DNA of 37,983 nucleotides from an uncultured Clostridia bacterium. GTDB taxonomy: Bacteria > Bacillota > Clostridia > Christensenellales > UBA1242. The stretch lies in NCBI GenBank assembly GCA_949841045.1, contig CATKXS010000012.1, positions 1 through 37,983 of the forward strand. Reading direction: 5' to 3'. The notes beneath the pieces were generated by a model, which saw only the letters and a list, made by a program, of their open reading frames with translations, was not told where the DNA came from and did not search any database. Both the position numbers and the translations under genes were made by a program. How positions within the stretch are numbered: position 1 is the first letter of the stretch; each line of letters opens with the position of its first letter. This document shows, piece by piece, positions 1-10,498 of the stretch.

Positions 1-1678
1 CATTACTCCCATTTACTTCATGGTCATCTAAGTATATACAAGCAGAAGCTAAATCTACCTTCCAACCCGCAAACTTATATCCCTGTCTACTGAAAGCATT
101 AGGGTATAAATTTTGAGCTTCGTTAAAGGTGAAATTCTGGTTTTCCATACTTCCACTGCCTTCTATTACGTTGTATTTTACAGTGTAGTTATTTTTTACC
201 CAGTTTGGAGTTAAAGTTTGATTTTCGGCAATGTCCCAATTTCTTGCACTAGTTCCATCAGTGTTATAATATTTATAACCGTTGGCACCATAGTAACCCT
301 CAAATGTAAAACCTGTTCTAAATGGAGGAGTTATTGCTGTCATTGGCTGACCAAAAGTTACATCTGCACTTCCATTTCCTCCTCTACCAATATCAGCAAG
401 AGAATTATCGAAATTTACCCTATACTCATTAGGCGTCCACTGCGCGTAAAGCGTCAGCACATTGCTTTCATCACGTTTTGGGTCAAAGTCAATCCCGTAA
501 GTGGTATTTGCAGAAGTATATCTCGTCCCCGTCCCATCTTGTTTTGTATTCCAGCTATCGAAGACATATCCAGTTCGGACTGGCACATTCGAGGAGACCT
601 TAATTAGACGTGGAGTGTATGTTCCTCCTCCGTATTTCATATATTGTGCTGTTGAACTGCTTGAAATAGGTTTCCCACTTTGAGCTGCCCCTCCATTCAA
701 ATTATAACTTATTCTTAAATCTCTTTTATAAATCAATCTATATTCGCCAGCATCTATGTTAGTAAAATACTTACCCACTGCGTATTGTGCTTCCATAGTT
801 GCATAATTACTGGTTATCCAGTCGCTATCATTCCAATAACTAGGCTTCCATTCGTAACTCGAATAAGTGTTGCTTGGCCTAAAAAGAGTATAGCCCGTTC
901 CTGCAGTATAAGTAATCTTTCTACTTTGTGCGGTAAAATTATTATCATAATATTTGTAATTAACACTATAGTTTACTTTTGCATTGTTAAAAAGTAAAAT
1001 TTTAGGAGTAAATCCCCATTGTGTAAAGACTGTGTCTATATCGTCAACATTAACTGTCCATTGGCCAGTCGTTCCATTACAAACTTTTTCATATCTTTGT
1101 TCGCTAGAATCATCTTCGTCACTATAACTGCCGTAATATTCATATACACCGCCAAATTGTCCTCCAGCTATATCCTCAAAAGCAAATATTAGATTTCTAT
1201 ACATAGGCAAAGTACCAACGGGTGTATAATCCCAAAGTTCAGAACCTCCATTATTTCTCCAGTCTCCGCTACTAAGCGCGTTGTTTCGAGCCGTCTCACT
1301 ATCAAACCATATTAACAAACAATCCGCATAATATGAACCATATTCATATTGCAAAAATGAGGCAAAAAATTTTTGAGATATAACGGGAAGTATTGGGTTT
1401 GCATAATATGCGACATTTCCCTTAATACCTGCTGCGCCATGAAAAACTGGCATCGTATCCTTTTCTAAATTACCGCCGGAATCATATACTTCTTCATATC
1501 TATCTTGTACCGAAGAATCAAGAATTGTGGTAATAAAAAATTTTAATGAATATGTACTCGCGGACTGAGCTTCTTTAACCGGATTTTTAGAACTAAAATC
1601 TCCTATAAGCAAAGAGCCACAAACAAAAAGAGTAATTAAAAATATAAATAATGGACAATATTTTATTATCTTTTTCAT
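1..1678 (-). CDS. Secreted surface protein with InlB B-type (Listeria-Bacteroides) repeats, truncated at the left window edge
   Basis: Open frame from ATG at 1678 to the window edge (absent from the ORF track because it has no stop in the window). Starts MKKIIKYCPLFIFLITLFVCGSLLIG (signal peptide); contains RISYNLNGG...VPVRTGYVFDSWNTKQDGTG...LTLYAQWTPNEYRVNF and ...YKFAGW, typical of InlB B-repeats. RBS GGGAG five nt upstream of ATG. Confidence 0.85.
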   Translation of the reverse strand, partial: MKKIIKYCPLFIFLITLFVCGSLLIGDFSSKNPVKEAQSASTYSLKFFITTILDSSVQDRYEEVYDSGGNLEKDTMPVFHGAAGIKGNVAYYANPILPVISQKFFASFLQYEYGSYYADCLLIWFDSETARNNALSSGDWRNNGGSELWDYTPVGTLPMYRNLIFAFEDIAGGQFGGVYEYYGSYSDEDDSSEQRYEKVCNGTTGQWTVNVDDIDTVFTQWGFTPKILLFNNAKVNYSVNYKYYDNNFTAQSRKITYTAGTGYTLFRPSNTYSSYEWKPSYWNDSDWITSNYATMEAQYAVGKYFTNIDAGEYRLIYKRDLRISYNLNGGAAQSGKPISSSSTAQYMKYGGGTYTPRLIKVSSNVPVRTGYVFDSWNTKQDGTGTRYTSANTTYGIDFDPKRDESNVLTLYAQWTPNEYRVNFDNSLADIGRGGNGSADVTFGQPMTAITPPFRTGFTFEGYYGANGYKYYNTDGTSARNWDIAENQTLTPNWVKNNYTVKYNVIEGSGSMENQNFTFNEAQNLYPNAFSRQGYKFAGWKVDLASACIYLDDHEVNGSN

Positions 1679-1696
1679 ATTCACTCCCATAATTTA

Positions 1697-1723
1697 ATTT
1701 TACCCCCCCCCGAAAAAAGTCAA
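1697..1723 (-). promoter_or_regulatory. Putative sigma-A-type promoter with a G9 tract in its spacer
   Basis: Minus strand: TTGACT - TTTTTCGGGGGGGGG (15 nt) - TAAAAT, immediately upstream of the surface-protein RBS and ATG. Confidence 0.5.
1703..1711 (-). repeat. Homopolymer G9 tract (C9 on + strand), promoter-located candidate contingency repeat
   Basis: taccccccccccgaaaaaag region read directly; nine C on + strand. Confidence 0.9.
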
Positions 1724-1870
1724 GCATTTTACCATAGGTTTAAGCATTGTTTAAAACCTTTCTTTTTTAGTTTCGGTGGTAAGTCATTATTACTCGTACA
1801 TTTATCTTCTGCATTTTGTAGTATTTTATCATATTTTGTCGAAAAATAAAATTAATTTATACAAGTATTG

Positions 1871-1910
1871 AAAAAAAATTGGCAATTATTCAAAAATGAA
1901 TAATTGCCAA
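1871..1910 (-). terminator. Rho-independent terminator-like hairpin
   Basis: TTGGCAATTATTCA-AAAA-TGAATAATTGCCAA followed on the minus strand by an eight-T run; downstream of gltX. Confidence 0.6.
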
Positions 1911-1962
1911 GTCTAAATTTCATTTTAACTAAAAAAAGCTCACACAAATTGTGTGAACTATT

Positions 1963-3609
1963 TTACATTTTCTTTATAAATTGTTCTAGTCTTGCTTTTG
2001 TCTCTTCTTCACCTAATATTTCTATAATAGTAAATAGTGTTGGAGAATCTTTTTCGCCAGTTATTGCAAGTCTTACAAACTGGCATGCTTTTGCAACATT
2101 TCCCTTATAGTCTTCTGGATGTTCTTTGTATGCTTTATTATCAGTAGCATAACCAAGACTAGCGGAAATAGATTTTACATCTTCAAACCATTCCTCATTT
2201 GACGCTGGCATTTTAAACGACCTAAGATATTCTTCAATGAATTCTTTTGCTTTTGACTCATCACCCGCGTCAAGCTGATAATTTTGTGGACGAGCAAAGA
2301 AATAATGGAATTTTTCTTTCATCATCTTATAGTTGTAAATGTCCTTTCTAGGCTTTGGGCGACCATCTCTATCCATTGCACATACTTTTACAAATTTGTC
2401 CTTATCAGATTTCAAAATCTTGGCAAGTTCGCCATCATACTCCTCTGCCCAGTCAAGCCAGTTTTCATAAAGTTTTTCACCGCTTATTAATGAAATGACA
2501 TTTTTAGAAATATCATTGAGTTTGACAAGGTCAAAGATTGGTGCGACTGCTGTTATATCGCTTGGTTTAAACTTAAACTCTTGCCAAGATGTGGTTGGAT
2601 TATTTTTTCTCCAAATTTCAAAGCCAGAGTTTATCATATTTAGTAGATATTCAAACACCGCTTCATTTGGATAACCATTTTCAGGGAAAAACATCATGTT
2701 TGATTCTGGGTCATATCTTTTAGAAATCTTGCGTCTGTTGCCTTGTTCATTGAGTTTATAAATAAGTGGATTATGGCAATATTGAATTGGCTTAAAGCCT
2801 AGTGCTTCAAATAGTTCAATATGAGCTGGGGTTGATGCAATATATTCCTCTCCACGAACTACAATATTTGTTCCCATAAGGGTATCATCAATTGCATGCG
2901 CAAATGGATAAGGAGGTGTTCCATCTGTTTTCAATATGATAAAATCTTTTGCATTTGCTTTTGCCTCAATGTCTCCTTTGAGTAAATCATTAAAGACAAT
3001 TCGCTCGTTGCCTTGATTTTTTGTTTTGAGCCTGATTGCAAAGCTGTCACCGTTATCAATATGCGCTTTTATTTCTTCATAACTAAGCTCACGACATGAA
3101 TCATATTCGCGTTCATCATCTTGAACAAATTTTTGCTCACGAAGTTTTAGAACATCTTCTTTTCCCTCTGTCTTTTTACAGAAGCAAGGGAATGCCTTTC
3201 CTTCTGCAACAAGTTTTTTAGCAAAGACCTTGTAAATATTTTCTCGTTGACTTTGAACATAAGGTCCATAATTTCCAACATCTTTTCCGTCTAAAGTTTG
3301 GTATTCATCAAACTTAACATCAAAGCGTCTTAGCACATCGTAAAGCACCTTTTTTGCTTCTACCTTTTCTCTCTTGCGGTCGGTATCTTCAATACGAAGG
3401 AAGAGAACGCCATTTGTATTTTTTGCAATATTATAACTTATGAATGCTTGAAAGAAATTGCCGATATGAACAAGGCCTGTTGGACTTGGCGCAAATCTTG
3501 TAACCATTTGTCCATCTTTAAGCATTCTTTTTGGGTACTTTTTAAATATGTCGTCAGCGCTTTCGTTTATATCAGGAAAGAGAAGCTGGGCAATATCTTG
3601 TGAATTCAT
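1963..3609 (-). CDS. gltX: Glutamyl-tRNA synthetase
   Basis: TRFAPSPTGLVHIGNFFQAF and LRIEDTDRKRE signatures; KISKR (KMSKS-like) motif. Confidence 0.93.
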   Translation of the reverse strand: MNSQDIAQLLFPDINESADDIFKKYPKRMLKDGQMVTRFAPSPTGLVHIGNFFQAFISYNIAKNTNGVLFLRIEDTDRKREKVEAKKVLYDVLRRFDVKFDEYQTLDGKDVGNYGPYVQSQRENIYKVFAKKLVAEGKAFPCFCKKTEGKEDVLKLREQKFVQDDEREYDSCRELSYEEIKAHIDNGDSFAIRLKTKNQGNERIVFNDLLKGDIEAKANAKDFIILKTDGTPPYPFAHAIDDTLMGTNIVVRGEEYIASTPAHIELFEALGFKPIQYCHNPLIYKLNEQGNRRKISKRYDPESNMMFFPENGYPNEAVFEYLLNMINSGFEIWRKNNPTTSWQEFKFKPSDITAVAPIFDLVKLNDISKNVISLISGEKLYENWLDWAEEYDGELAKILKSDKDKFVKVCAMDRDGRPKPRKDIYNYKMMKEKFHYFFARPQNYQLDAGDESKAKEFIEEYLRSFKMPASNEEWFEDVKSISASLGYATDNKAYKEHPEDYKGNVAKACQFVRLAITGEKDSPTLFTIIEILGEEETKARLEQFIKKM

Positions 3610-3729
3610 AATTTCTCCTCTAGGCGGATTATCCGCTTTCTATGTGGATTGTCAACTTTTTAATGGGATTATCCCCAGTCTAATATGAACATTCCACTTT
3701 CTTAACAGGTTTTTATTTTATTAAAAATT

Positions 3730-4779
3730 TTAATCAGCTAAACTACTTTGAAGAAAAGTCGCAACTCTATATATAGCGCTATTTTCACCAACAAAATAAT
3801 TTAAGACTCTATCGTAATAAACATTTGCAAAACTATTTACTTTTTTGTAAGCGTTTATGTCATTGTCATAAGAGTTTGCAAAATTATAAAATGAGAATTT
3901 ATTCATTGCTTTTCTTGCGTCTCCCCTTGTCGAGTCAAGAGAAGAGAATATAGTAATTACATATTCCATTTCATCAGCTAACAGGTTTACGAGGTCGTCT
4001 TTCTTAGCACTCATTTTTGACATAACTACATTGCCAAAGTTTGCCATGCTTAAATTTACCAAAGTAAATTCTGAAGAAGATTTAGTTAAATCAAGAGGTT
4101 CGCCTTCACAACTGTCAAAGAAGAACAATTTAAAATCTCCATAAATATTTAGATAGTTATAATCCAAATAGAATTCAAGACCTTCATTATCCATGCTTTC
4201 CGAGCCAACATTCTTTGCAAGTTTGGCCTCATTATTTAAAAATTTTCCAAGTCTGTTTGCGCAATCGAATGTTGAATTAATGAAGCTATAAGCAGAATTT
4301 TTGTAATTATAGAAAAAGCCATTATAAATTGAATAATCTGCATTAGTATCCTTTAAAGAGTTGAACTTTTCATGTTCTTCTTTTAAAGTATCATATTTTT
4401 TATTTAAGTCTTTAATTGACGATTCAAGTTTTGAGTAGTCAGCTTTAATATTATTATCTTCAAGAAGAGGATAATACTTTTCAATGAAGTTAAGACCAAC
4501 TGCAGCAAGCGTTCTATAGTGATTATATGAAAGTTGTACAGTGCTGCCATTGCCCGCCTTATTTGTCATATCTTGAAGGTCGAAATTTGTTTCAATATAA
4601 TTTATTGTCCCCTTTGTAAATGGGCTATCCACATCTTCTTTTATAGCTGTTATCGACTCATCAAATAGTTTATAAACGTTTGCGCTTGACGTCTTTTTAG
4701 CACAACCGAAAAGCATAAAACTCGATGCTGAAAGTACAAGCGCGAGGAAAACTGATAAAATTATCTTTTTACTTTTCAT
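3730..4779 (-). CDS. Putative lipoprotein of unknown function
   Basis: Lipobox-like N-terminus MKSKKIILSVFLALVLSASSFMLFGCAKK; ATGA overlap with the upstream gene. Confidence 0.7.
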   Translation of the reverse strand: MKSKKIILSVFLALVLSASSFMLFGCAKKTSSANVYKLFDESITAIKEDVDSPFTKGTINYIETNFDLQDMTNKAGNGSTVQLSYNHYRTLAAVGLNFIEKYYPLLEDNNIKADYSKLESSIKDLNKKYDTLKEEHEKFNSLKDTNADYSIYNGFFYNYKNSAYSFINSTFDCANRLGKFLNNEAKLAKNVGSESMDNEGLEFYLDYNYLNIYGDFKLFFFDSCEGEPLDLTKSSSEFTLVNLSMANFGNVVMSKMSAKKDDLVNLLADEMEYVITIFSSLDSTRGDARKAMNKFSFYNFANSYDNDINAYKKVNSFANVYYDRVLNYFVGENSAIYRVATFLQSSLAD

Positions 4780-5768
4780 AGGTTGCCTCCTAAGAATTCT
4801 TTGACTTGAGCGTAAACACCGTCTGGGTCACTTACATTATCAAATGCATAATCGAAAAGGATTTTTCCTTCGCTAACTTTAGCTGAAGCTATAATCTTTT
4901 GATAATTGTCTTCTTTATAAAGAGAGGTAAATTTGTTTGTCTTTTCATATTTTGCCTGAACATTGCTATCAAAATAATATGAAGTAATATCGCCAGAATT
5001 TACATTAGTCAAATATGTGTCTACAAAGTTCTCAAACGCACGTACTACAGAACTACTTACATAGTTGTAGTCATCTGTTGAATTGTCTTTTTTGTCCTCA
5101 CCTGCAACTTTTTCAAGTTGTAGAACGAGAACATCCAAATAATCATTTGTTGCATTTATAATAATTTTTGAAGCTTCATTGTTTTCAAGAATGTTTCCCA
5201 TTGAACCTGTATAAGACTTGCCAAGAGCAGAAATTGCACTTCTATTATACTTAAGCCACTTTACAAACTCTCGTCTAAAATCAATCATTCCGTTTGAAAG
5301 TGCAGTAGTTGTGCTTGAAGAGGTAACAGCCACTTCTGTAAGGTCATTGAGAATGCTGGCAAGTTTTTTCTGGCTTGACTTTGCACTATTGAGATTGTTC
5401 TTAATAGGCTTATAGTTCTTTTTGAAATTTTTATTTGAACTTGCAAAAACAAGTGAACTATTGTAGAAATCTAAAATATCACTTACACTTTCTGCAATTA
5501 TTCGAACGTCATCAAGCTCTGAAGTATAAACATGCAACCTTTGATTGTCTTTAAGTTTTTGACTGAACACTCTTAAATCAGCGTCTTCTTGCTCATTTTT
5601 CAAGAATGTAGTTTGAGCTGAACGATTTAATGTTTCAATCGCGTTGTAGGTATTTGGTGGAATACATAGAAGAATGACCACAACAATAATTGCAACAAGC
5701 ACGACTAGACCAACTGCAACAAGCCATCTTTTGCCATTCCCAGTAGAGTAATCTTTCCCTTTTGCCAT
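4776..5768 (-). CDS. Membrane-anchored protein of unknown function
   Basis: Single strong N-terminal TM segment (WLVAVGLVVLVAIIVVVILLCI); overlaps the lipoprotein gene by ATGA. Confidence 0.65.
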   Translation of the reverse strand: MAKGKDYSTGNGKRWLVAVGLVVLVAIIVVVILLCIPPNTYNAIETLNRSAQTTFLKNEQEDADLRVFSQKLKDNQRLHVYTSELDDVRIIAESVSDILDFYNSSLVFASSNKNFKKNYKPIKNNLNSAKSSQKKLASILNDLTEVAVTSSSTTTALSNGMIDFRREFVKWLKYNRSAISALGKSYTGSMGNILENNEASKIIINATNDYLDVLVLQLEKVAGEDKKDNSTDDYNYVSSSVVRAFENFVDTYLTNVNSGDITSYYFDSNVQAKYEKTNKFTSLYKEDNYQKIIASAKVSEGKILFDYAFDNVSDPDGVYAQVKEFLGGNL

Positions 5769-5844
5769 AATTACCTCCTATATTTTACTTTTTTATGATT
5801 ATTTGAATTCTCAAAGTCATTGTTAAATAACATTCCTTTTCGCC

Positions 5845-7287
5845 CTATTCATCATCGCCAAACACATTGACATCTGCGACATTTTCAACTGGTGTTTCTT
5901 CAATCTTACTATATTCGACTGCCTCTTTGCGCTTGCCTGAGAAAGTCTTGTCGCCAAGATTGACAAAGGTTGTATATTCACCAATCCATCTCAGTTTAAC
6001 AGTGCCTGTGCCACCATTTCTGTGTTTTGCAATAATAAGTTCAACAGTGCCTGGTTCATCTTCCTGAGCCACGTCATTATATTTTTCTGGATTGTACAAG
6101 AATAATACAATATCAGCATCTTGCTCAATTGCACCAGAGTCTCTAAGGTCTGAAAGCATAGGCCTATGGTCTCCCTGTCTACTTTCAACACCACGAGATA
6201 ACTGCGAAAGTGCGATAATTGGAACATTGAGTTCCTTAGCCGCAATCTTTAAGTTTCTAGAAATATCACTGACTTCATTTTGTCTTGTATCACCTTTCTT
6301 GTTACTGCCCGAACTCATAAGCTGAACATAGTCAATCATGACAAGGTCGATATTATCTTTAACTTTCAGCCTACGGCACTTTGTAAGTACATCTGCTGGA
6401 GTTGTGAGTGATGAGTCATCAATATATATTCCGCTTGCTTCAAGTTTTTTGGCAGCAGTCCAGATACGTTTCCATTCCTCACCGTCCATTGTTCCATTTA
6501 ATGCTTTCGCCATTGGCACTTTTGCAAGTGAACAAATCGCCCTTTGCATAAGTTGGTCGCGACTCATTTCAAGAGAGAACACCGCACATTTTTTGCCATG
6601 TTCAACGGCGGCATTTACAAGTATATTCATAGAGAAAGAGGTCTTACCAACACCTGGACGAGCCGCGAGCAAAATAAGGTCACTGTTTTGAAGTCCATTT
6701 GTTATCTTATCAAAATCGCGATAACCTGTTGGAATACCTTTTATTGAGGTTGGGTCTTTTGCAATTTTATCAAACTTGTCAATAATGTGTTTAATTGCAC
6801 CATTTGGAGCACCAACATGCTCAAGGCTTGAACGCGCTTCGTTTTCAGCAATATCAAAAATCTCTTTTTCTGCAAACTGCAAGCATTTATCTTTGTCTTC
6901 GCTTTCGTATGCGTTTTCAATTATGTGTTGACCTGAATAGATAAGTTTTCTTTTTACAGAGTCTGCTTTGACAATATCGCAGTAATATTTGAAATTGGCA
7001 GCTGAAGGAACAACATTTGTGAGTGCTGTTATGTATTCAATTCCGCCCACTTTATCAAGTATCTTATCTTGGTCAAGCTGGTCAGTAAGAGTTACGAAAT
7101 CGACAGGAATTGACTTTTGATAGATTTTATTCATGGCGTTATAAATATTCTTATGAGCGTCAGTATAAAAATCGTCCTCTTTCATTATGCCAAAAATGTC
7201 AACTTGCGCCTGCAAGTCAATAAGTATTGCGCCAAGCACTGACTGTTCGGCTTCAATATTATGTGGCATAATCTTGTAATCTGCCAT
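5845..7287 (-). CDS. dnaB: Replicative DNA helicase
   Basis: MPHNIEAEQSVLGAILID; Walker A AARPGVGKTSF; DLVMIDYVQLM; SQLSRGVESR. Confidence 0.95.
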   Translation of the reverse strand: MADYKIMPHNIEAEQSVLGAILIDLQAQVDIFGIMKEDDFYTDAHKNIYNAMNKIYQKSIPVDFVTLTDQLDQDKILDKVGGIEYITALTNVVPSAANFKYYCDIVKADSVKRKLIYSGQHIIENAYESEDKDKCLQFAEKEIFDIAENEARSSLEHVGAPNGAIKHIIDKFDKIAKDPTSIKGIPTGYRDFDKITNGLQNSDLILLAARPGVGKTSFSMNILVNAAVEHGKKCAVFSLEMSRDQLMQRAICSLAKVPMAKALNGTMDGEEWKRIWTAAKKLEASGIYIDDSSLTTPADVLTKCRRLKVKDNIDLVMIDYVQLMSSGSNKKGDTRQNEVSDISRNLKIAAKELNVPIIALSQLSRGVESRQGDHRPMLSDLRDSGAIEQDADIVLFLYNPEKYNDVAQEDEPGTVELIIAKHRNGGTGTVKLRWIGEYTTFVNLGDKTFSGKRKEAVEYSKIEETPVENVADVNVFGDDE

Positions 7288-7431
7288 TTCGCCCTCCTTT
7301 TTTGTGATTTTAAATCATCTTTTGTTGTAATTAAGCGAATTATTCGCCCTTTAAATGTGTTGTCACCAAACACTAAATCCTAAATCCCCTTATGGGATTA
7401 CACATCGTGTGCCATTAACGCACCAAGTGTG

Positions 7432-7698
7432 TTAAGTGCGCGTGAAAGGGTCCTTTTTGCCTGCCTCCTCCCGCTTCTTTTCTTTCTTTTTATCAATTTT
7501 AGCACAAACCCACATAAATATCAAGTAAACAGCGGAAGTAAAAACTATAATAATAAATCCGCAAAGTACTGGGTGCATGTTTGTATATTCAAAAAAGAGG
7601 TAAGCAATGAACGCGTCAAGCAAAAAGATTGGCAGTAAAAATATCAATAATCTCTTAGTAGATTTTTTTAAATTGCGTCTTTCTGTTGGCTCGAGCAT
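7432..7698 (-). CDS. Small membrane protein of unknown function
   Basis: 88 aa, two hydrophobic segments, Lys/Glu-rich tail. Confidence 0.4.
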   Translation of the reverse strand: MLEPTERRNLKKSTKRLLIFLLPIFLLDAFIAYLFFEYTNMHPVLCGFIIIVFTSAVYLIFMWVCAKIDKKKEKKREEAGKKDPFTRT

Positions 7699-7712
7699 AA
7701 CGCCTCCTTCTA

Positions 7713-8054
7713 TTATTTGTCGCCTAATTCGCCTTCTTCCTCTTCTTTGGAAATATCTTTTTTATTAACATCATCTTTTTCCTTAACGGTCAAATCGATA
7801 TTTTCAAATTCATAAATTTTATATCCAAAAAATTTAAGTTTGTTTATATCTCCAAATTGCCCATGATTGGTATAGCAACCATTTTCTTCATGAATTTCCC
7901 AAGCTCTGTCATGAATATGAATTTCGCTTTTATACCATTTTTTATCCATTTTTTTGAAAGCTTCACAAAGGAGTGAGGCTTGCTCTTTGGTCTTAGTATG
8001 AATTGCAAAACTCTTCTTGTCATTCCAAAATTCTTCAAGTGTGATTTTTTCCAT
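7713..8054 (-). CDS. Hypothetical protein
   Basis: 113 aa ORF, coding-like composition, no recognised family. Confidence 0.5.
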   Translation of the reverse strand: MEKITLEEFWNDKKSFAIHTKTKEQASLLCEAFKKMDKKWYKSEIHIHDRAWEIHEENGCYTNHGQFGDINKLKFFGYKIYEFENIDLTVKEKDDVNKKDISKEEEEGELGDK

Positions 8055-8110
8055 TTTATTTTCCCCTTCTTTTAATTAGATTTTTTATCCGCTTTATACA
8101 AGCGTTTGAT

Positions 8111-9943
8111 TTAAATTTCACCCCTTAAAATTTTCCCGCGTTCGCGATTTCTAAGATTGTGGTCAAGTATAATTTTTCTAATTCTAAGGCTCTTTGGTGT
8201 AACCTCAAGAATTTCATCATCGGCAAGGAATTCTATATCATCTTCAAGGCTCATTTTGACAGGTGGAGTAAGTCTAAGCGCATCATCTGAACCAGAAGCA
8301 CGACAGTTTGAAAGATGTTTTTTCTTGCAGACATTTACAACAATATCTCCCCCTTTTGGGTTTGAACCAACAACCATACCTGCATAAACGGCAGCACCGG
8401 CACCAATAAACAAGTCACCTCGCTCTTGTGCGTTAAATAGTCCATATACAATTGCTTCGCCGTCCTCATGAGCAACGAGAGAACCGTAATCACGTCTTTT
8501 GATTTCTCCCTTCCATGGCTGATAATCATAGAACACCGAATTGATTACGCCTTCACCTTTTGTATCAGTGAGGAGTTCGCTCTTAAAGCCAAAAAGACCA
8601 CGCGAAGGAATTAAAAACTCCATTTTAATACGACTTCCATGAGGGTTCATTTGAACAAGTTCGCCCTTTCTAACCCCCATTTTTTGCATTACGACACCAG
8701 TGCATTCCTCTGGGACGTCAAGGATAAGTCTATCAATAGGTTCACATTTAACGCCATCTATAACCTTAATGAGAACTTTAGGCATTGAGACCTGGAATTC
8801 AAAACCATCTCTTCTCATATTCTCAATAAGGATTGAAAGGTGCATTTCGCCTCTTCCGCTAACCCTAAATTGTTCGGCAGTTTCTCCGTCCTCAACTCTT
8901 AAAGAAAGGTCTTTTACTGCTTCTTTTGTAAGTCTATCACGAAGATGTCTTGACGTAACAAACTTTCCTTCCTTGCCTGCAAGAGGGCTGTCGTTTACCA
9001 TAAAGGTCATTTCAACACTAGGCTCTGCAATCTTAACAAATTCAATAGGTTCAACTTGAGTGCTGTCGCAAACAGTATCCCCTATTTGAATGCCTTCAAG
9101 GCCTGCAATACAGACAATTTCACCAACAGTTGCACTTTCAACTGGGACTTTCTTAAGACCTTCAAATACAAACAAGCTTACAACCTTTGATTTAACAATC
9201 TTCTTTTCATCGTGGAAGTTACAAAGAGTTACACTTTGTCCAACTTTGATTGAACCTCTTGAAATTTTTCCAACAGCAAGTTTTCCAACGTATTCATTAT
9301 GCTCTGCTGAAGATACCAAAAGTTGACATGGGCTAGCCTCGTCACCTTCAGGCGCTGGAATATAGCTGATGATTTTGTCAAACAGAGGATTCATATTAGT
9401 ACCTCGCACGTTTTGGTCATCGCTTGCTATACCCTCTCTTGCTGATGCAAAAATGAATGGAGAATTAAGTTGTTCTTCATTTGCATCGAGTTCAAGGAAG
9501 AGCTCAAGCACTTCATCAATCACTTCGTTTATGCGCGCGTCTTGTCTATCAATTTTATTTACAACTACAACGACTTTAAGCTTGAGCGCAAGTGCCTTTT
9601 CAAGTACAAAACGAGTTTGAGGCATTGGTCCTTCGTAAGCGTCAACTACAAGCAGTACGCCATCTACCATTTTAAGTACACGTTCAACCTCTCCACCAAA
9701 GTCAGCATGTCCAGGTGTATCAATAATATTTATCTTTGTGTCACCATAAAGGCAAGAGCAGTTTTTAGATAAAATAGTAATTCCTCTTTCTCTTTCAAGT
9801 GCGTTTGAGTCCATAACGCGGTCTTCAACAACTTGATTATCTCTAAAAACACTTCCTTGCTTTAAAAGTTCATTTACAAGTGAAGTTTTGCCATGGTCAA
9901 CGTGGGCAATAATCGCAATATTTCTAATTTTTTCGTTCTTCAT
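8111..9943 (-). CDS. typA: Translational GTPase TypA/BipA
   Basis: [57 protein letters not shown]. Confidence 0.95.
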   Translation of the reverse strand: MKNEKIRNIAIIAHVDHGKTSLVNELLKQGSVFRDNQVVEDRVMDSNALERERGITILSKNCSCLYGDTKINIIDTPGHADFGGEVERVLKMVDGVLLVVDAYEGPMPQTRFVLEKALALKLKVVVVVNKIDRQDARINEVIDEVLELFLELDANEEQLNSPFIFASAREGIASDDQNVRGTNMNPLFDKIISYIPAPEGDEASPCQLLVSSAEHNEYVGKLAVGKISRGSIKVGQSVTLCNFHDEKKIVKSKVVSLFVFEGLKKVPVESATVGEIVCIAGLEGIQIGDTVCDSTQVEPIEFVKIAEPSVEMTFMVNDSPLAGKEGKFVTSRHLRDRLTKEAVKDLSLRVEDGETAEQFRVSGRGEMHLSILIENMRRDGFEFQVSMPKVLIKVIDGVKCEPIDRLILDVPEECTGVVMQKMGVRKGELVQMNPHGSRIKMEFLIPSRGLFGFKSELLTDTKGEGVINSVFYDYQPWKGEIKRRDYGSLVAHEDGEAIVYGLFNAQERGDLFIGAGAAVYAGMVVGSNPKGGDIVVNVCKKKHLSNCRASGSDDALRLTPPVKMSLEDDIEFLADDEILEVTPKSLRIRKIILDHNLRNRERGKILRGEI

Positions 9944-10131
9944 AATTTTTCCTTTTTAACTAATTCAGTATAACACATGCCACTTAAAATTTCAAGCATA
10001 TTAAAATATTTTACTAATAAATATATAATTAATGCTCTGCCACGAACTAGAAATGAAAAAGACTTTTTCTCCTTATACGATATGCAATGAATAATAAACT
10101 AAGCCAATTGTCTAGCTATAGGCTTAGAAAT

Positions 10132-10437
10132 GAACAAAACTTAAATTTTTATAATCTACTTCCGATAAATCAGCCTAAGGCTGTCAAGCATTTGGCTTAG
10201 GAACGAAATATATATTAAATTACTACTAGCCACACGACAGTCGCCAAGCATTTGGCTTGGGAACAGCGATGCCTAACTGAATAATTTCAACTTACAGTAT
10301 TATCGCAAGTTAAGTTTGCTTGAACATTTGGCTTAGGAACGAACAAAACTTAAATTTTATAAATATTGTTTACGATAAAAACAGCCTAAGGCTGTCAAGC
10401 ATTTGGCTTGGGAACGAAATATATATTAAATTGCTAC
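10132..10437. repeat. Intergenic degenerate repeat cluster
   Basis: Two approx. 97-bp copies (10132-10227 and 10341-10437) of GAACAAAACTTAAATTTT...CAGCCTAAGGCTGTCAAGCATTTGGCTTRGGAACGAAATATATATTAAATTRCTAC, with two more copies of the CATTTGGCTTRGGAAC core between them. Confidence 0.8.
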
Positions 10438-10472
10438 CAGTCTAACGATTTATGATTAAGCGTAACGCTTAA

Positions 10473-10498
10473 AAAAGTGGACTAAATAAGTCCACTTT
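10473..10498 (-). terminator. Rho-independent terminator
   Basis: Minus strand AAAGTGGACT-TATTT-AGTCCACTTTTTT directly after the 10497..11189 ORF. Confidence 0.75.

Noticed and set aside
218-997. Plus-strand ORFs at 218..607, 501..683 and 785..997
   Set aside because: Antisense to the long open minus-strand InlB-repeat surface protein frame, which has clear protein signatures.
6092-6691. Plus-strand ORFs opposite dnaB, and similar ORFs opposite typA (8157..9772)
   Set aside because: Shadow ORFs on the strand opposite highly conserved genes; low-complexity Ser/Leu-rich translations.
10100-10437. Possible CRISPR array in the repeat cluster at 10.1-10.4 kb
   Set aside because: Repeats are degenerate, unequal in spacing (about 59, 76, 76 bp), include long duplicated flanks rather than unique spacers, and no cas genes are nearby.
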